Positions 1 to 7,788 of a stretch of DNA of 64,000 nt are shown in pieces. How positions within the stretch are numbered: position 1 is the stretch's first letter; the number at the start of each line of letters is the position of its first letter. Source of the stretch: Pseudanabaena sp. M53BS1SP1A06MG. Its GTDB lineage: Bacteria; Cyanobacteriota; Cyanobacteriia; Pseudanabaenales; Pseudanabaenaceae. The position numbers and the translations under genes are program-made. The notes under the pieces were generated by a model. That model saw only the letters and a program-made list of their open reading frames with translations, did no database searches and had not been told where the DNA came from. The stretch lies in NCBI GenBank assembly GCA_020404105.1, contig JADBWH010000073.1, forward strand, positions 19,913-83,912, written 5' to 3'.

Positions 1-2
1 AG

Positions 3-287
3 AAGCAAGTTCCTGTAGCTGCCTTTCTGTATGTGTTAGTGGATAAAGATACAAACAACGCTAAACGTATCAATGATAGCGATCAGAAACAAATTGCTAC
101 CTCTAACGCGGCAGGTACAAGCTTTAAAGTGTTGGTCGATCAGGTGGATCGATTTAATGGTTATTCCGCAATTAAAAATAATCGGTTGTCAGTTTTATAT
201 ACCTCTGTCAATAAACTCAAGGTTGCTGAAATTGATTTGCGATCGCTAGAAATTGTCAGTAGCTCGGAATTTAGCAGTCAGCCATAA
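3..287 (+). CDS. C-terminal end of an unidentified protein (cut by window edge)
   Basis: The reading frame is open from the first complete codon of the window to a TAA, so the gene starts upstream; an internal ATG at 33 is not a convincing start. The 94 visible residues are hydrophilic, with short beta-like stretches such as NRLSVLYTSVNKLKVAEI and a serine-rich end (SSSEFSSQP). A HIP1-core site lies inside the frame, as in native genes nearby. I do not recognise the family; the look is of an extracytoplasmic or beta-propeller-like tail, but nothing diagnostic is present. It is followed by a perfect hairpin. Confidence 0.6.
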   Translation, partial: KQVPVAAFLYVLVDKDTNNAKRINDSDQKQIATSNAAGTSFKVLVDQVDRFNGYSAIKNNRLSVLYTSVNKLKVAEIDLRSLEIVSSSEFSSQP

Positions 288-326
288 AGTTGAGATTTTT
301 GTGATATGTCCAAAATGAGGTGTGAG

Positions 327-380
327 TGTCTTCGACTTCGCTCAGCCATTTTTATAGATGGCTGAGCGAAGTCGAAGACA
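327..380. repeat. Hairpin repeat family R3, copy 1
   Basis: Two perfect 23-nt arms (327-349 and 358-380) are separated by 8 nt; the arm core is CTTCGACTTCGCTCAGC. The same core returns as hairpins at 33961-34009 and 50472-50519. It lies 40 bp after the stop of the preceding gene, so it could end transcription, but it has no T-run and its recurrence marks it as a dispersed small repeat. Confidence 0.8.
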
Positions 381-519
381 ATATTACAACTATTAAGGAC
401 TGCTAAGTATTGGCCCTATTTTGCACTCTTATCGCTCTGACGTTTAATTAGACAGGAAGCATCAAAAATTTCTGATCTCGGACTATAATTCTAAATCAAT
501 ATAACTAATATTTAGATTT

Positions 520-621
520 AAGTAGCTCAACTTAATTAAAACCTAAAACCAGAGTTTGTACCGCCCGCGTAGCGGGCGGAGCAAACTTCTCGGTTTTTAG
601 GTTACTTATGTCTAGCTACTT
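520..621 (+). mobile_element. MITE-like element family R1, copy 1
   Basis: A 102-bp unit begins AAGTAGCTCAACTTAATTAA and ends TTACTTATGTCTAGCTACTT, giving imperfect terminal inverted repeats (AAGTAGCT/AGCTACTT). The centre folds into a long hairpin around CCGCCCGCGTAGCGGGCGG. Near-identical copies lie at 25246-25345, 33752-33853 and, inverted, 34149-34251. It has no coding capacity. This copy ends about 43 bp before the LeuC start, so it occupies that gene's promoter region. This copy has diverged a little (AGAGTTTGTACC for the usual TTTTGTTCC). Confidence 0.85.
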
Positions 622-664
622 ATAAATAAGTAGGAATCAGCATCTAGGCAAGGACATCACAATT

Positions 665-1984
665 ATGGGAATGACACTCACCGAAAAGATTTTGGCAAAA
701 GCTTCAGGAAAAAGCTACGTTAGTCCTGGCGAAAATATTTGGGTGAATGCTGACCTGCTGATGACCCATGATGTCTGTGGTCCTGGTACAATTGGCATTT
801 TCAAGAAAGAATTTGGTGATGATGCGAAGGTGTGGGACAGGGAAAAAATCGTTTTAATTCCTGATCATTACATTTTCACTAAGGATGCAAGGGCAAATCG
901 CAACGTCGATATTTTACGAGATTTTGCCAAAGAGCAGGACATTAAATATTTCTACGATATTACTGATCTAGCTAACTTTAAAGCTAACCCTGATTACAAA
1001 GGGGTATGCCATGTAGCTTTAGCTCAAGAAGGTCACACCAGACCAGGGGAAGTTCTATTTGGCACTGATTCCCATACCTGCAATGCGGGAGCCTTTGGGC
1101 AGTTTGCTACGGGTATTGGTAATACTGATGCTGCCTTTGTGATGGGGACAGGCAAATTGTTGATCAAAGTACCTGCCTCAATGAAGTTTGTCTTTGAAGG
1201 CGAAATGCCTCCTTACCTCTTGGCAAAAGATTTAATCTTGCACGTCATCGGTGATATCAGCGTTAGTGGGGCAAACTATCGCGCCTTAGAGATTAGTGGT
1301 GAGGCAATTTCTAAGTTGACGATGGAAGAACGGATGACTCTTTGTAATATGGCGATCGAGGCAGGTGGTAAAAATGGTGTGATTGCGCCTGATCAGACTA
1401 CCTTTGACTATGTGCGATCGCGTACTAATAAGCTATTTGAAGCACTCTATGCCGATGCTGATGCGTCTTACTATTATGCTAAGCAATACGATGTGTCCAA
1501 ACTAGAGCCTGTAGTTGCCAAGCCCCACTCTCCTGACAATCGAGCCCTTGTCCGCGAAGTGACAGATGTCAAAATTGATCGAGTTTACATCGGTTCTTGC
1601 ACTGGTGGGAAAACTGAAGACTTTTACCATGCTGCTAAATTGCTGAAGGGGCAACAGGTGAGGGTTCCTACCTATCTTGTACCTGCAACACAGAAGGTAT
1701 ACAACGATCTATTTAGCGTTAAGATTGGTGGGTTAACCCTTTCTGAAATTTTCTTGCAAGCGGGTTGCATTGAGCCTGCATCACCTTCCTGTGCAGCTTG
1801 TTTGGGGGGACCACAAGATACCTTTGGTCGAGTCAATGAAGCTGAGGTTTGTGTTTCCACTACTAATCGTAACTTCCCTGGACGTATGGGTAATAAGCAA
1901 GCGCAAATTTATCTTGCTTCGCCCTATACGGCTGCTGCATCCGCTTTAACAGGGCACATCACCGATCCTCGTGATTTTCTATAA
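665..1984 (+). CDS. leuC: 3-isopropylmalate dehydratase large subunit, archaeal/homoaconitase-like type
   Basis: This aconitase-superfamily enzyme isomerises 2- to 3-isopropylmalate in leucine synthesis, working with a small LeuD subunit. The three [4Fe-4S] ligands are visible: C312 in GSCTGG, and C376 and C379 in SPSCAACLGG. Early motifs HTRPGEV and GTDSHTC also fit. At 439 residues it is shorter than the usual bacterial LeuC (about 465) and resembles the archaeal/HacA-like subgroup. The ATG at 665 lies 10 nt after AAGGA; a second ATG at 671 is further from it. No leuD is adjacent. A homoaconitase-like or related hydro-lyase role cannot be excluded from sequence alone. The cytosolic location is inferred from the family. 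Confidence 0.85.
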   Translation: MGMTLTEKILAKASGKSYVSPGENIWVNADLLMTHDVCGPGTIGIFKKEFGDDAKVWDREKIVLIPDHYIFTKDARANRNVDILRDFAKEQDIKYFYDITDLANFKANPDYKGVCHVALAQEGHTRPGEVLFGTDSHTCNAGAFGQFATGIGNTDAAFVMGTGKLLIKVPASMKFVFEGEMPPYLLAKDLILHVIGDISVSGANYRALEISGEAISKLTMEERMTLCNMAIEAGGKNGVIAPDQTTFDYVRSRTNKLFEALYADADASYYYAKQYDVSKLEPVVAKPHSPDNRALVREVTDVKIDRVYIGSCTGGKTEDFYHAAKLLKGQQVRVPTYLVPATQKVYNDLFSVKIGGLTLSEIFLQAGCIEPASPSCAACLGGPQDTFGRVNEAEVCVSTTNRNFPGRMGNKQAQIYLASPYTAAASALTGHITDPRDFL

Positions 1985-2015
1985 ATTCCAAATAATTTCA
2001 TAAATTTAGAAAATG

Positions 2016-2063
2016 TTACCATAGGGAATAGATATGCTTTGTATATTTCTTCCCTATGGTTAA
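2016..2063 (+). terminator. Hairpin after leuC
   Basis: Inverted arms TTACCATAGGGAA and TTCCCTATGGTTAA (one bulge) lie about 30 bp after the leuC stop, separated by 21 nt. There is no strong T-run, so factor-independent termination is only plausible. Confidence 0.4.
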
Positions 2064-2200
2064 TTGTTAAATCTATTATGGGAAATCTCAGTTGGGAATA
2101 CCAGATCTTTTTATATAAATCCGAATATTTATCGAATATTTGCTTAATATACTTGAAGGTATATAATATTGTTGAAATTATTTAAGGATTTTTAGCTTTA

Positions 2201-2231
2201 TGGAAGCTTAACCTTTCGGGGTAAGCTTCCA
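2201..2231. repeat. Short palindrome in the leuC downstream spacer
   Basis: TGGAAGCTTAACC pairs with GGTAAGCTTCCA across a 6-nt loop. It sits about 60 bp before the next gene. The remaining 1985-2289 spacer is AT-rich and shows nothing else recognisable. Confidence 0.5.
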
Positions 2232-2289
2232 CAAAACATTTAGGAATGCTGCATATCTCAACTACGCTTAGTAAAAATATAAATAATAA

Positions 2290-2973
2290 ATGTGTGAAGA
2301 TAGGGTCAGTATTAGTAGTCTGCTCAAACAAAAAGTTGTCGAATGTTATATTTCACAAGGATATGAGGTGGTTCAACACCACCATAGCAATCTATTGCCT
2401 TTTGATTTGAGTCCCGATTTAGGAGCATATGATCCAGATCTACTGGTGAAAATATCTGGACAGCAAGGGTTAGTGATTACGATCGCTGATTATGCTACGA
2501 ATTTACCAATCTCTAGTTACTGCAAAATCGCCAGAGCGATCGCTGAACATAGCGGTTGGCGATTTTTATTAATTACAGGTGAAGATGCTACACCGATCGC
2601 TGAAGAAGATATTGCTGATCTGAAATTGACGCGATCGCAAATTTTGCATCGCAAAGAACGTATTGCTAAATTGATCTCAATTGGCGAACATGAACCAGCC
2701 TTCATGTCTCTATGGATTTTTGCAGAAGTATTGATGCGAAGACATGCTCGACAAGCTCTAATTCCGATTGATCGGATGCCAACGATTTTGATGATTCAAC
2801 ATCTTTATGCTCAATCAGAAATTTCAAGAGAGCAATTTGAGAGAGCGATCACCTTAAATGAAATTAGAAATCGTGTTGCTCATGGATTCCCAGTGAAGTC
2901 AGTCAATCTCAGTGAAGCGGTCGAAAAACTTTTAAATTTAGTAGATGAATTTATTGCTGTGGAAAAACATTAG
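2290..2973 (+). CDS. Unknown protein with degenerate nuclease-like N-terminus and a HEPN-type RNxxxH motif
   Basis: This 227-residue soluble protein has two parts. Residues 45-70 (YDPDLLVKI then LVITIAD) look like the core strands of a PD-(D/E)xK/AHJR-type nuclease fold, but the expected E-x-K is absent. The C-terminal alpha-helical half carries R193-N-R-V-A-H198, which fits the RNxxxH catalytic motif of HEPN RNase domains. No signal peptide or membrane segment is seen. HIP1 sites occur in the frame, so it looks long resident. It stands alone, with a terminator behind it. A role in RNA cleavage or stress/defence is inference; the HEPN call rests on one motif and helical context. Confidence 0.55.
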   Translation: MCEDRVSISSLLKQKVVECYISQGYEVVQHHHSNLLPFDLSPDLGAYDPDLLVKISGQQGLVITIADYATNLPISSYCKIARAIAEHSGWRFLLITGEDATPIAEEDIADLKLTRSQILHRKERIAKLISIGEHEPAFMSLWIFAEVLMRRHARQALIPIDRMPTILMIQHLYAQSEISREQFERAITLNEIRNRVAHGFPVKSVNLSEAVEKLLNLVDEFIAVEKH

Positions 2974-2996
2974 AGGGATCGCAAAGCTTTCCCTCT
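2972..2996. terminator. Bidirectional hairpin between convergent genes
   Basis: AGAGGGA (2972-2978) pairs with TCCCTCT (2990-2996) between the convergent stops at 2973 and 3004. It is followed by short T-rich sequence on one side. Its position fits a shared terminator. Confidence 0.5.
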
Positions 2997-3003
2997 AACT
3001 TTA

Positions 3004-4395
3004 CTAATCGTTAGCTAAACCTTGCTGGCGAGCAACTGCCTGAACGGCAGCAGCGACTGCATGGGAAACGCGCGGATCAAATACTGATGGAATAATAAAA
3101 TCAGGGGCAAGATCGCTAGCGCTGACTAAAGAGGCGATCGCTTGTGCCGCACCTAAATTCATTTGAGTCGTAATTTGATGAACTCGGGCATCAAGCGCAC
3201 CTCGAAAAATTCCTGGGAAGGCAAGGACATTATTGATTTGGTTAGCATAGTCACTTCGACCTGTGGCAATGACAGCAACATCATTAATCACCAATTCAGG
3301 TTGAATTTCAGGAATGGGATTTGCCATTGCGAACACAATTGGGGCAGGAGACATACTTCTGACCATTTCAGGAGTTAACGCTCCCTTGACACTTAAGCCA
3401 ATAAACATATCTGCTCCCTTAATTACATCAGCCAAGGAACCAGAGAAATCACTGACAAATTCTAACTTCTCCGCAGTTAGATCGGTGCGATCTTTGCTAA
3501 GACAGCCTTTGGAGTCGCACATTGAAATCTGTTTCACACCTGCTTCACGCAAGAGTCTGGCGACCGCAATGCCTGAAGCTCCCGCACCATTCATCACAAT
3601 CCGAACTGTATCAATGGGTTTACCCACGACTTTGAGCGCATTGATGGTAGCCGCAACTACGACAATTGCCGTGCCATGTTGATCATCGTGATAAACGGGA
3701 ATATCTAATTCTTCTTTGAGTCGCTTTTCGATTTCAAAACAACGGGGAGCGCTAATATCTTCTAGATTCACGCCGCCAAAGGTTGGAGCAATGCGTTTAA
3801 CTGTTTCCACAATTTCATCGACATCTTTTGTGTTGATGCAAATCGGGAACGCATCTAGTCCCGCAAATTGCTTGAAGAGCATTGCCTTACCTTCCATTAC
3901 AGGCATAGCAGCCTCAGGTCCAATATCACCAAGTCCTAAGACTGCTGTACCATCTGTAACCACAGCGATCGTGTTGCATTTAATCGTGTATTCGTAAACT
4001 TTACGCTTATCTTCAGCGATCGCCATACAGACTCTTCCCACCCCTGGGGTATAGACCATTGCGAGGTCGTCTTGACCTTTAACAGATACCTTCGCTTCAA
4101 GATGAATTTTGCCACCTTGGTGAACTTGGAAAGTGCGATCGTAAACATCGAGTACGCGAATTTCGGGAACTGCTTTGACAACGGCAATTAACTTATCCAT
4201 ATGCTCAGTGCTGTAGGCATTGACCGTAATGTCCCGCACCGAAATTTTACGAGTCTGTTGGATTAAATCAATCTGTCCTAGATTCCCTCCTGCTTCAGCT
4301 AGGGCACTGATCACAGAAGACAGCATTCCTGCGCGGTTGAGGAGTTGCACACGGAAGGTCAAGCTAAAGCTAGGGTTAGGTGTTAGTTTTGGCAT
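3004..4395 (-). CDS. NAD(P)-dependent malic enzyme with N-terminal ACT domain
   Basis: The enzyme oxidatively decarboxylates malate to pyruvate, linking C4 acids to pyruvate and reducing power. Residues about 8-85 form an ACT-like regulatory domain (LLNRAGMLSSVISALAEAGG). The catalytic domain follows with GDIGPEAAMPVMEGK and HDDQHGTAI, then a Rossmann domain with GAGASGIAVARLL. At 463 residues this matches the bacterial ACT-containing malic enzyme architecture. Start ATG at 4395. It is transcribed alone, with a strong hairpin just upstream of the start (4411-4446). The ACT domain suggests amino-acid or small-molecule control, which is inference. Coenzyme preference cannot be read here. Confidence 0.93.
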   Translation of the reverse strand: MPKLTPNPSFSLTFRVQLLNRAGMLSSVISALAEAGGNLGQIDLIQQTRKISVRDITVNAYSTEHMDKLIAVVKAVPEIRVLDVYDRTFQVHQGGKIHLEAKVSVKGQDDLAMVYTPGVGRVCMAIAEDKRKVYEYTIKCNTIAVVTDGTAVLGLGDIGPEAAMPVMEGKAMLFKQFAGLDAFPICINTKDVDEIVETVKRIAPTFGGVNLEDISAPRCFEIEKRLKEELDIPVYHDDQHGTAIVVVAATINALKVVGKPIDTVRIVMNGAGASGIAVARLLREAGVKQISMCDSKGCLSKDRTDLTAEKLEFVSDFSGSLADVIKGADMFIGLSVKGALTPEMVRSMSPAPIVFAMANPIPEIQPELVINDVAVIATGRSDYANQINNVLAFPGIFRGALDARVHQITTQMNLGAAQAIASLVSASDLAPDFIIPSVFDPRVSHAVAAAVQAVARQQGLAND

Positions 4396-4410
4396 CTTGA
4401 GAAGTGAGTA

Positions 4411-4446
4411 ATTGCATCAATCAGGTTTAGACCTGATTGATGCAAT
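4411..4446 (-). promoter_or_regulatory. Perfect hairpin in the malic enzyme leader
   Basis: Arms of 16 nt (ATTGCATCAATCAGGT and its complement) with a TTAG loop end 16 bp before the malic enzyme start codon. If transcription begins upstream, this stem would sit in the 5' leader next to the ribosome-binding region; it could instead be a repeat remnant. Function is inferred only from position. Confidence 0.45.
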
Positions 4447-4506
4447 ATTACCTGATTGCCTGTAGGCTTAGCGTTACAAATCACACATCATAAAATTAAG
4501 CCCAAA

Positions 4507-4528
4507 AAATAGGTGCTAGCACCTATTT
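4507..4528 (-). terminator. Palindromic terminator after the recO-MFS pair
   Basis: A perfect 22-bp palindrome, AAATAGGTGCTAGCACCTATTT, lies 31 bp after the MFS stop. On the minus strand it is followed by TTTTTTGGG, giving a stem plus T-run as expected for intrinsic termination. Confidence 0.65.
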
Positions 4529-4558
4529 CCATGAGAGAAAGCAGCTCAGCAGATTTCT

Positions 4559-5962
4559 TTAGGACTCGATCAGTTGACGGGCAATGTACCAAGTGAGAAG
4601 ACCTGTAAATAGAGCGATCGCACTGAGAGCAAAAATTACCTGTTGCAACCCGAAATAGGACTCGGCAAGACCTGCAACAGATAGGGGCAAACTCAGGGCA
4701 ATATTCACCGCATTATTTTGTAAGCCGAAGACCTTACCGCGCACATCTTCGGGAGTCTCTTCTTGAATAACTGTCTGCATCGGAATTACGCTTAGCCCCG
4801 CAAAAATACCAGTACCCGCGATCGCAATTAGTCCTAATCCAAAGCGATCGCTAAAAAATCCTAGCATTGTTAAAAAGACCGCCATCCCAATCGAACCAAC
4901 GAAAGCAAGGTTTTGGCGACTAAAGCGATTACCAAGTTTTGCTACAACGCCAGCACCGATCGCCATCCCCAAACTGGCGACTGCTAATAAAAAACCAAAC
5001 TGCTCAGATTTAATTTCAGGCATGACTTCCGCAAGACGCACAGCAAGTACAGTCAACGCCGCAATAATCGAGAAAGTACAAATTAGCTGAATCAAAGCTG
5101 ATAGCGAAGTTTTTTTATCTTTGAGATATTGCAAACCTTCTTTAATATCATTCCAAAGATGAAAGCTATCGCGGTGAAGATCCTCTTTGGTTTCGCCCGT
5201 TTTCAAGAGGATTAAGATAATCCCAGCGATTAAGTAACTACCACCCACAAGTACTTCTTGCCCAAAATTGTGCCACAGATGATCGGATAGAGCGAGGAGT
5301 GGTTCACCAAGAGCAAAGCCTAAAATTAACGCTGCCATAATCGTCGTTGTGTAGAGCGAATTTGCAGATAATAGCTTTGGCTTCTCGACGACGAGCGTAA
5401 TTGCCGACTGTTCCGCAGGTGTGAAAAACTGCGTAAAAGTAGAGACTAAAAACGTAATACATAATAATCCCCAAAAGCCAGTCGGTGCGCCCCAAGGTAA
5501 CACACTATTTTTGGTGATCCAGAGTAATAGCGGAATGCTTAGCACCAAGACTCCGCGAAGAATATTAGAGCTAACTAAAACTGTTTTTTTCTTCCAGCGA
5601 TCAACATATACACCTGCGATCGACCCAAATAGAATCGCAGGAATTGTAAATGCCACCATCACTGCTGACACCCAACCGCTAATTGTCTCACCCTCATGCT
5701 GAAATTGTGTAGAAACGATCGCAATGACAAGTACCAAAAAAATCTTATCGGCTATCTGGGAAAAAACTTGACCACTCCACAGTGATAAAAAGTTAGGATT
5801 GCGAAGGACAGATTGCGAATCAACAGGATTGACACTATTAGCATCAATCTGTGAATTGCCTGATTCTATGGTCTGCTGGTGATCGGCATGATGTGGATCA
5901 ACGTGGTGGGGATCGTGATGTTCAGGGAAATTCGGTGTGGGCGGATCGAATAAATGGGTCAT
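4559..5962 (-). CDS. MFS transporter (EntS/MFS_3-like) with histidine-rich N-terminus
   Basis: A 467-residue major facilitator protein with about 12 predicted hydrophobic segments. The motif between TM2 and TM3 is visible as AGVYVDRWKKKTVL. The arrangement is like MFS_3/EntS-type exporters, which export siderophores or drugs, but the substrate cannot be assigned. The cytosolic N-terminus is unusual: about 40 hydrophilic residues containing HHDPHHVDPHHADH, a possible metal-binding patch. Its start overlaps the recO stop by 4 bp (ATGA), implying translational coupling in a two-gene operon. It ends before a palindromic terminator. Confidence 0.85.
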   Translation of the reverse strand: MTHLFDPPTPNFPEHHDPHHVDPHHADHQQTIESGNSQIDANSVNPVDSQSVLRNPNFLSLWSGQVFSQIADKIFLVLVIAIVSTQFQHEGETISGWVSAVMVAFTIPAILFGSIAGVYVDRWKKKTVLVSSNILRGVLVLSIPLLLWITKNSVLPWGAPTGFWGLLCITFLVSTFTQFFTPAEQSAITLVVEKPKLLSANSLYTTTIMAALILGFALGEPLLALSDHLWHNFGQEVLVGGSYLIAGIILILLKTGETKEDLHRDSFHLWNDIKEGLQYLKDKKTSLSALIQLICTFSIIAALTVLAVRLAEVMPEIKSEQFGFLLAVASLGMAIGAGVVAKLGNRFSRQNLAFVGSIGMAVFLTMLGFFSDRFGLGLIAIAGTGIFAGLSVIPMQTVIQEETPEDVRGKVFGLQNNAVNIALSLPLSVAGLAESYFGLQQVIFALSAIALFTGLLTWYIARQLIES

Positions 5963-6807
5963 ATATTAAAAAAGCAGTTGTCAATCAGTGCCGAAGACTG
6001 GATTGGTCTATCAAAATGATACTGTGCGTAGGCTCGTAACAATCTTTCGACTGTAAGCCAATCTGTTGTCTGTGACTTTAAAATATTATCGGTTAAATCG
6101 GTTTGTGCAAGTTCCTGAATCGCTAAGAGTTCGGGAGCATTTAGGTAATGGCTAATCTGATTAGTGATCGCGCTATTACCGATGATCTCAAGACCGTTGA
6201 TAGAGCGATCGCGATTCGGATTACCGTCACTGGGAGGATCGGTTATTTCAAGATTAATCACCCCACCACCGACGATACTAAATCCAGCCTTCCATTTCGG
6301 AATTTCACGATTGGCTATTACAGGACGTTGTGAGATGCAGCAGCTATGTACCTGCGGAGCAAAACCTGCGATCGCTAGCAAGTGATAAGTACCATGCACC
6401 AAACAAGCCAAGACATATTTATCCTCGGCATCCTGAATGCGATTGAGATGCTCGACTAGTACTAAAAATAGTTCCTCTTGGGGTTGAGCCGATAGTGCTT
6501 GCATTAGAGCTAGTTCTGATAAATACTGAGCAGCCGTAAGCTTAGCGAGAGTTTTCCCCAAACCAACAAAAGATTGCAGCATTTCCGCATTTTTAATCCG
6601 ATCCATTGATCGTCCCACGGAAATTTGCAGATCATTGACAACAAATAAGCCAGAGCGTCCTGCCATTGCTGAGCGATGTTTGCGTGCCCCAGTAGCCACT
6701 GCCTTGATCAAGCCACATTCCTTTGTCAAAATCGTCAATAGGCGATCATGCTCACCCAAAGGCATTCCCTTAAGATTAATTCCTATAGCTTGATATTCTT
6801 TTGGCAA
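5959..6807 (-). CDS. recO: DNA repair protein RecO
   Basis: RecO helps load RecA on single-stranded DNA in the RecFOR recombination pathway. The 282-residue protein opens with the OB-fold signature: YQAIGINLKG, then EHDRLLTILTKECGLI and AVATGARK. The helical C-terminal part follows. Of the usual zinc-binding cysteines, only adjacent CC (HSCCISQ) is seen, so a full zinc knuckle appears absent. Start ATG at 6807. It overlaps the downstream MFS gene by 4 bp, an odd functional pairing. Cytosolic. Confidence 0.92.
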   Translation of the reverse strand: MPKEYQAIGINLKGMPLGEHDRLLTILTKECGLIKAVATGARKHRSAMAGRSGLFVVNDLQISVGRSMDRIKNAEMLQSFVGLGKTLAKLTAAQYLSELALMQALSAQPQEELFLVLVEHLNRIQDAEDKYVLACLVHGTYHLLAIAGFAPQVHSCCISQRPVIANREIPKWKAGFSIVGGGVINLEITDPPSDGNPNRDRSINGLEIIGNSAITNQISHYLNAPELLAIQELAQTDLTDNILKSQTTDWLTVERLLRAYAQYHFDRPIQSSALIDNCFFNI

Positions 6808-7269
6808 GATTTTGACTCGCTACTAAGTAAAAAAACTCATGTCTAAAGTATAGCTTTTTTTAATATAAATAAAGAGTCTTAAGTCTTAAAAGCCTTACTA
6901 GAAAAGTGTTTTAGACTCTGTTGCGCCATATTCACAACAGGTATAAGTATAAAGAATATTTCTTGGTATCCATATCTTGCTATTTTTTTAGTAAGGATTG
7001 TTATATGTACTGTACTCAAGATTAAAATTAGAAACTACTAAAAGATATGGCTCTACCTGCGACAACTATTCAGTGCCCTTGATATTAAATCCCTTGATAT
7101 TAAATAAATACAGACTTTTAGGGTTTTGTATAATACAAATAAATTTTCTAAGAGATTACTTTGCAAGCTTTTTGAAAATTTATCTGGGACTTAAGAAAGC
7201 ATAAAGGATGTCTTATTCAGCAATTTTCGGATTTTTAACCTTTTTAAGATTTACTTATTATCTCTTGCA
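6808..7269. other. AT-rich spacer without a recognised gene
   Basis: This 462-bp stretch separates recO from the photosensor gene. It contains a tandem duplication of CCTTGATATTAAAT (about 7078-7106). A TTG-initiated 68-codon frame at 6998-7204 has no start signal or recognisable protein features. I see no hairpin or RNA gene. Confidence 0.5.
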
Positions 7270-7788
7270 ATGATGAATCCTGCCAATCGCGGTTTGAATT
7301 CGGTTTTAACTCGAATTACCAACAAATTACAACAAGACTCATTAGTTCATGATGCCCTACATGAACTGAGGGAATGTTTAGATGTTGATCGCGTGGCTTT
7401 GTATTATTTTTATACCCATTGGCAGGGGCAGGTAACCTTTGAGGCTTTGAGCGACCACAAATATTCAATCATTTGTTCGACTGGTGCAGATGAGTGTTTT
7501 AAAAGAAAGTATGCAGATTTATATATAGCTGGGCGAATTTACTGGGCAGATGATATTGAAACTGCTCCAATTAGTGATTGCCACCGTGATTTCTTGAGAA
7601 GTTTACAAGTTCGATCTAATTTAGTAGCCCCTGTGTTGAATAATGGCAAGCTATGGGGGCTATTGGTTGCTCATCATTGCCAAGATGTAAAAAAGTGGGA
7701 GGATTCAGACATTACATCCATGCGTTTGTATTCTCAAGGACTATCAGCAGCACCCTCGATCCAAAGTGAAGTTTTAGATTTTGACTAA
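7270..7788 (+). CDS. Single-GAF DXCF-type cyanobacteriochrome photosensor
   Basis: A 172-residue protein that is almost entirely one GAF domain. The chromophore-site pattern of cyanobacteriochromes is present: C104-H105 in SDCHRDFL, where the canonical Cys binds a bilin, followed by QVRSNLVAPVL and GKLWGLLVAHHC. Upstream, D74-E-C76-F77 matches the DXCF motif, whose second cysteine gives blue/violet absorption in TePixJ-like proteins. No kinase, GGDEF or HAMP output domain is fused, so it must act alone or through a partner. It converges with a glycosyltransferase gene and overlaps its end by 4 bp. Chromophore binding is strong inference from both cysteines; colour and output are unknown. Confidence 0.8.
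   Translation: MMNPANRGLNSVLTRITNKLQQDSLVHDALHELRECLDVDRVALYYFYTHWQGQVTFEALSDHKYSIICSTGADECFKRKYADLYIAGRIYWADDIETAPISDCHRDFLRSLQVRSNLVAPVLNNGKLWGLLVAHHCQDVKKWEDSDITSMRLYSQGLSAAPSIQSEVLDFD

Noticed and set aside
6998..7204. 68-codon frame upstream of the photosensor gene
   Set aside because: It starts only with TTG, has no ribosome-binding site, and its composition follows the AT-rich spacer.
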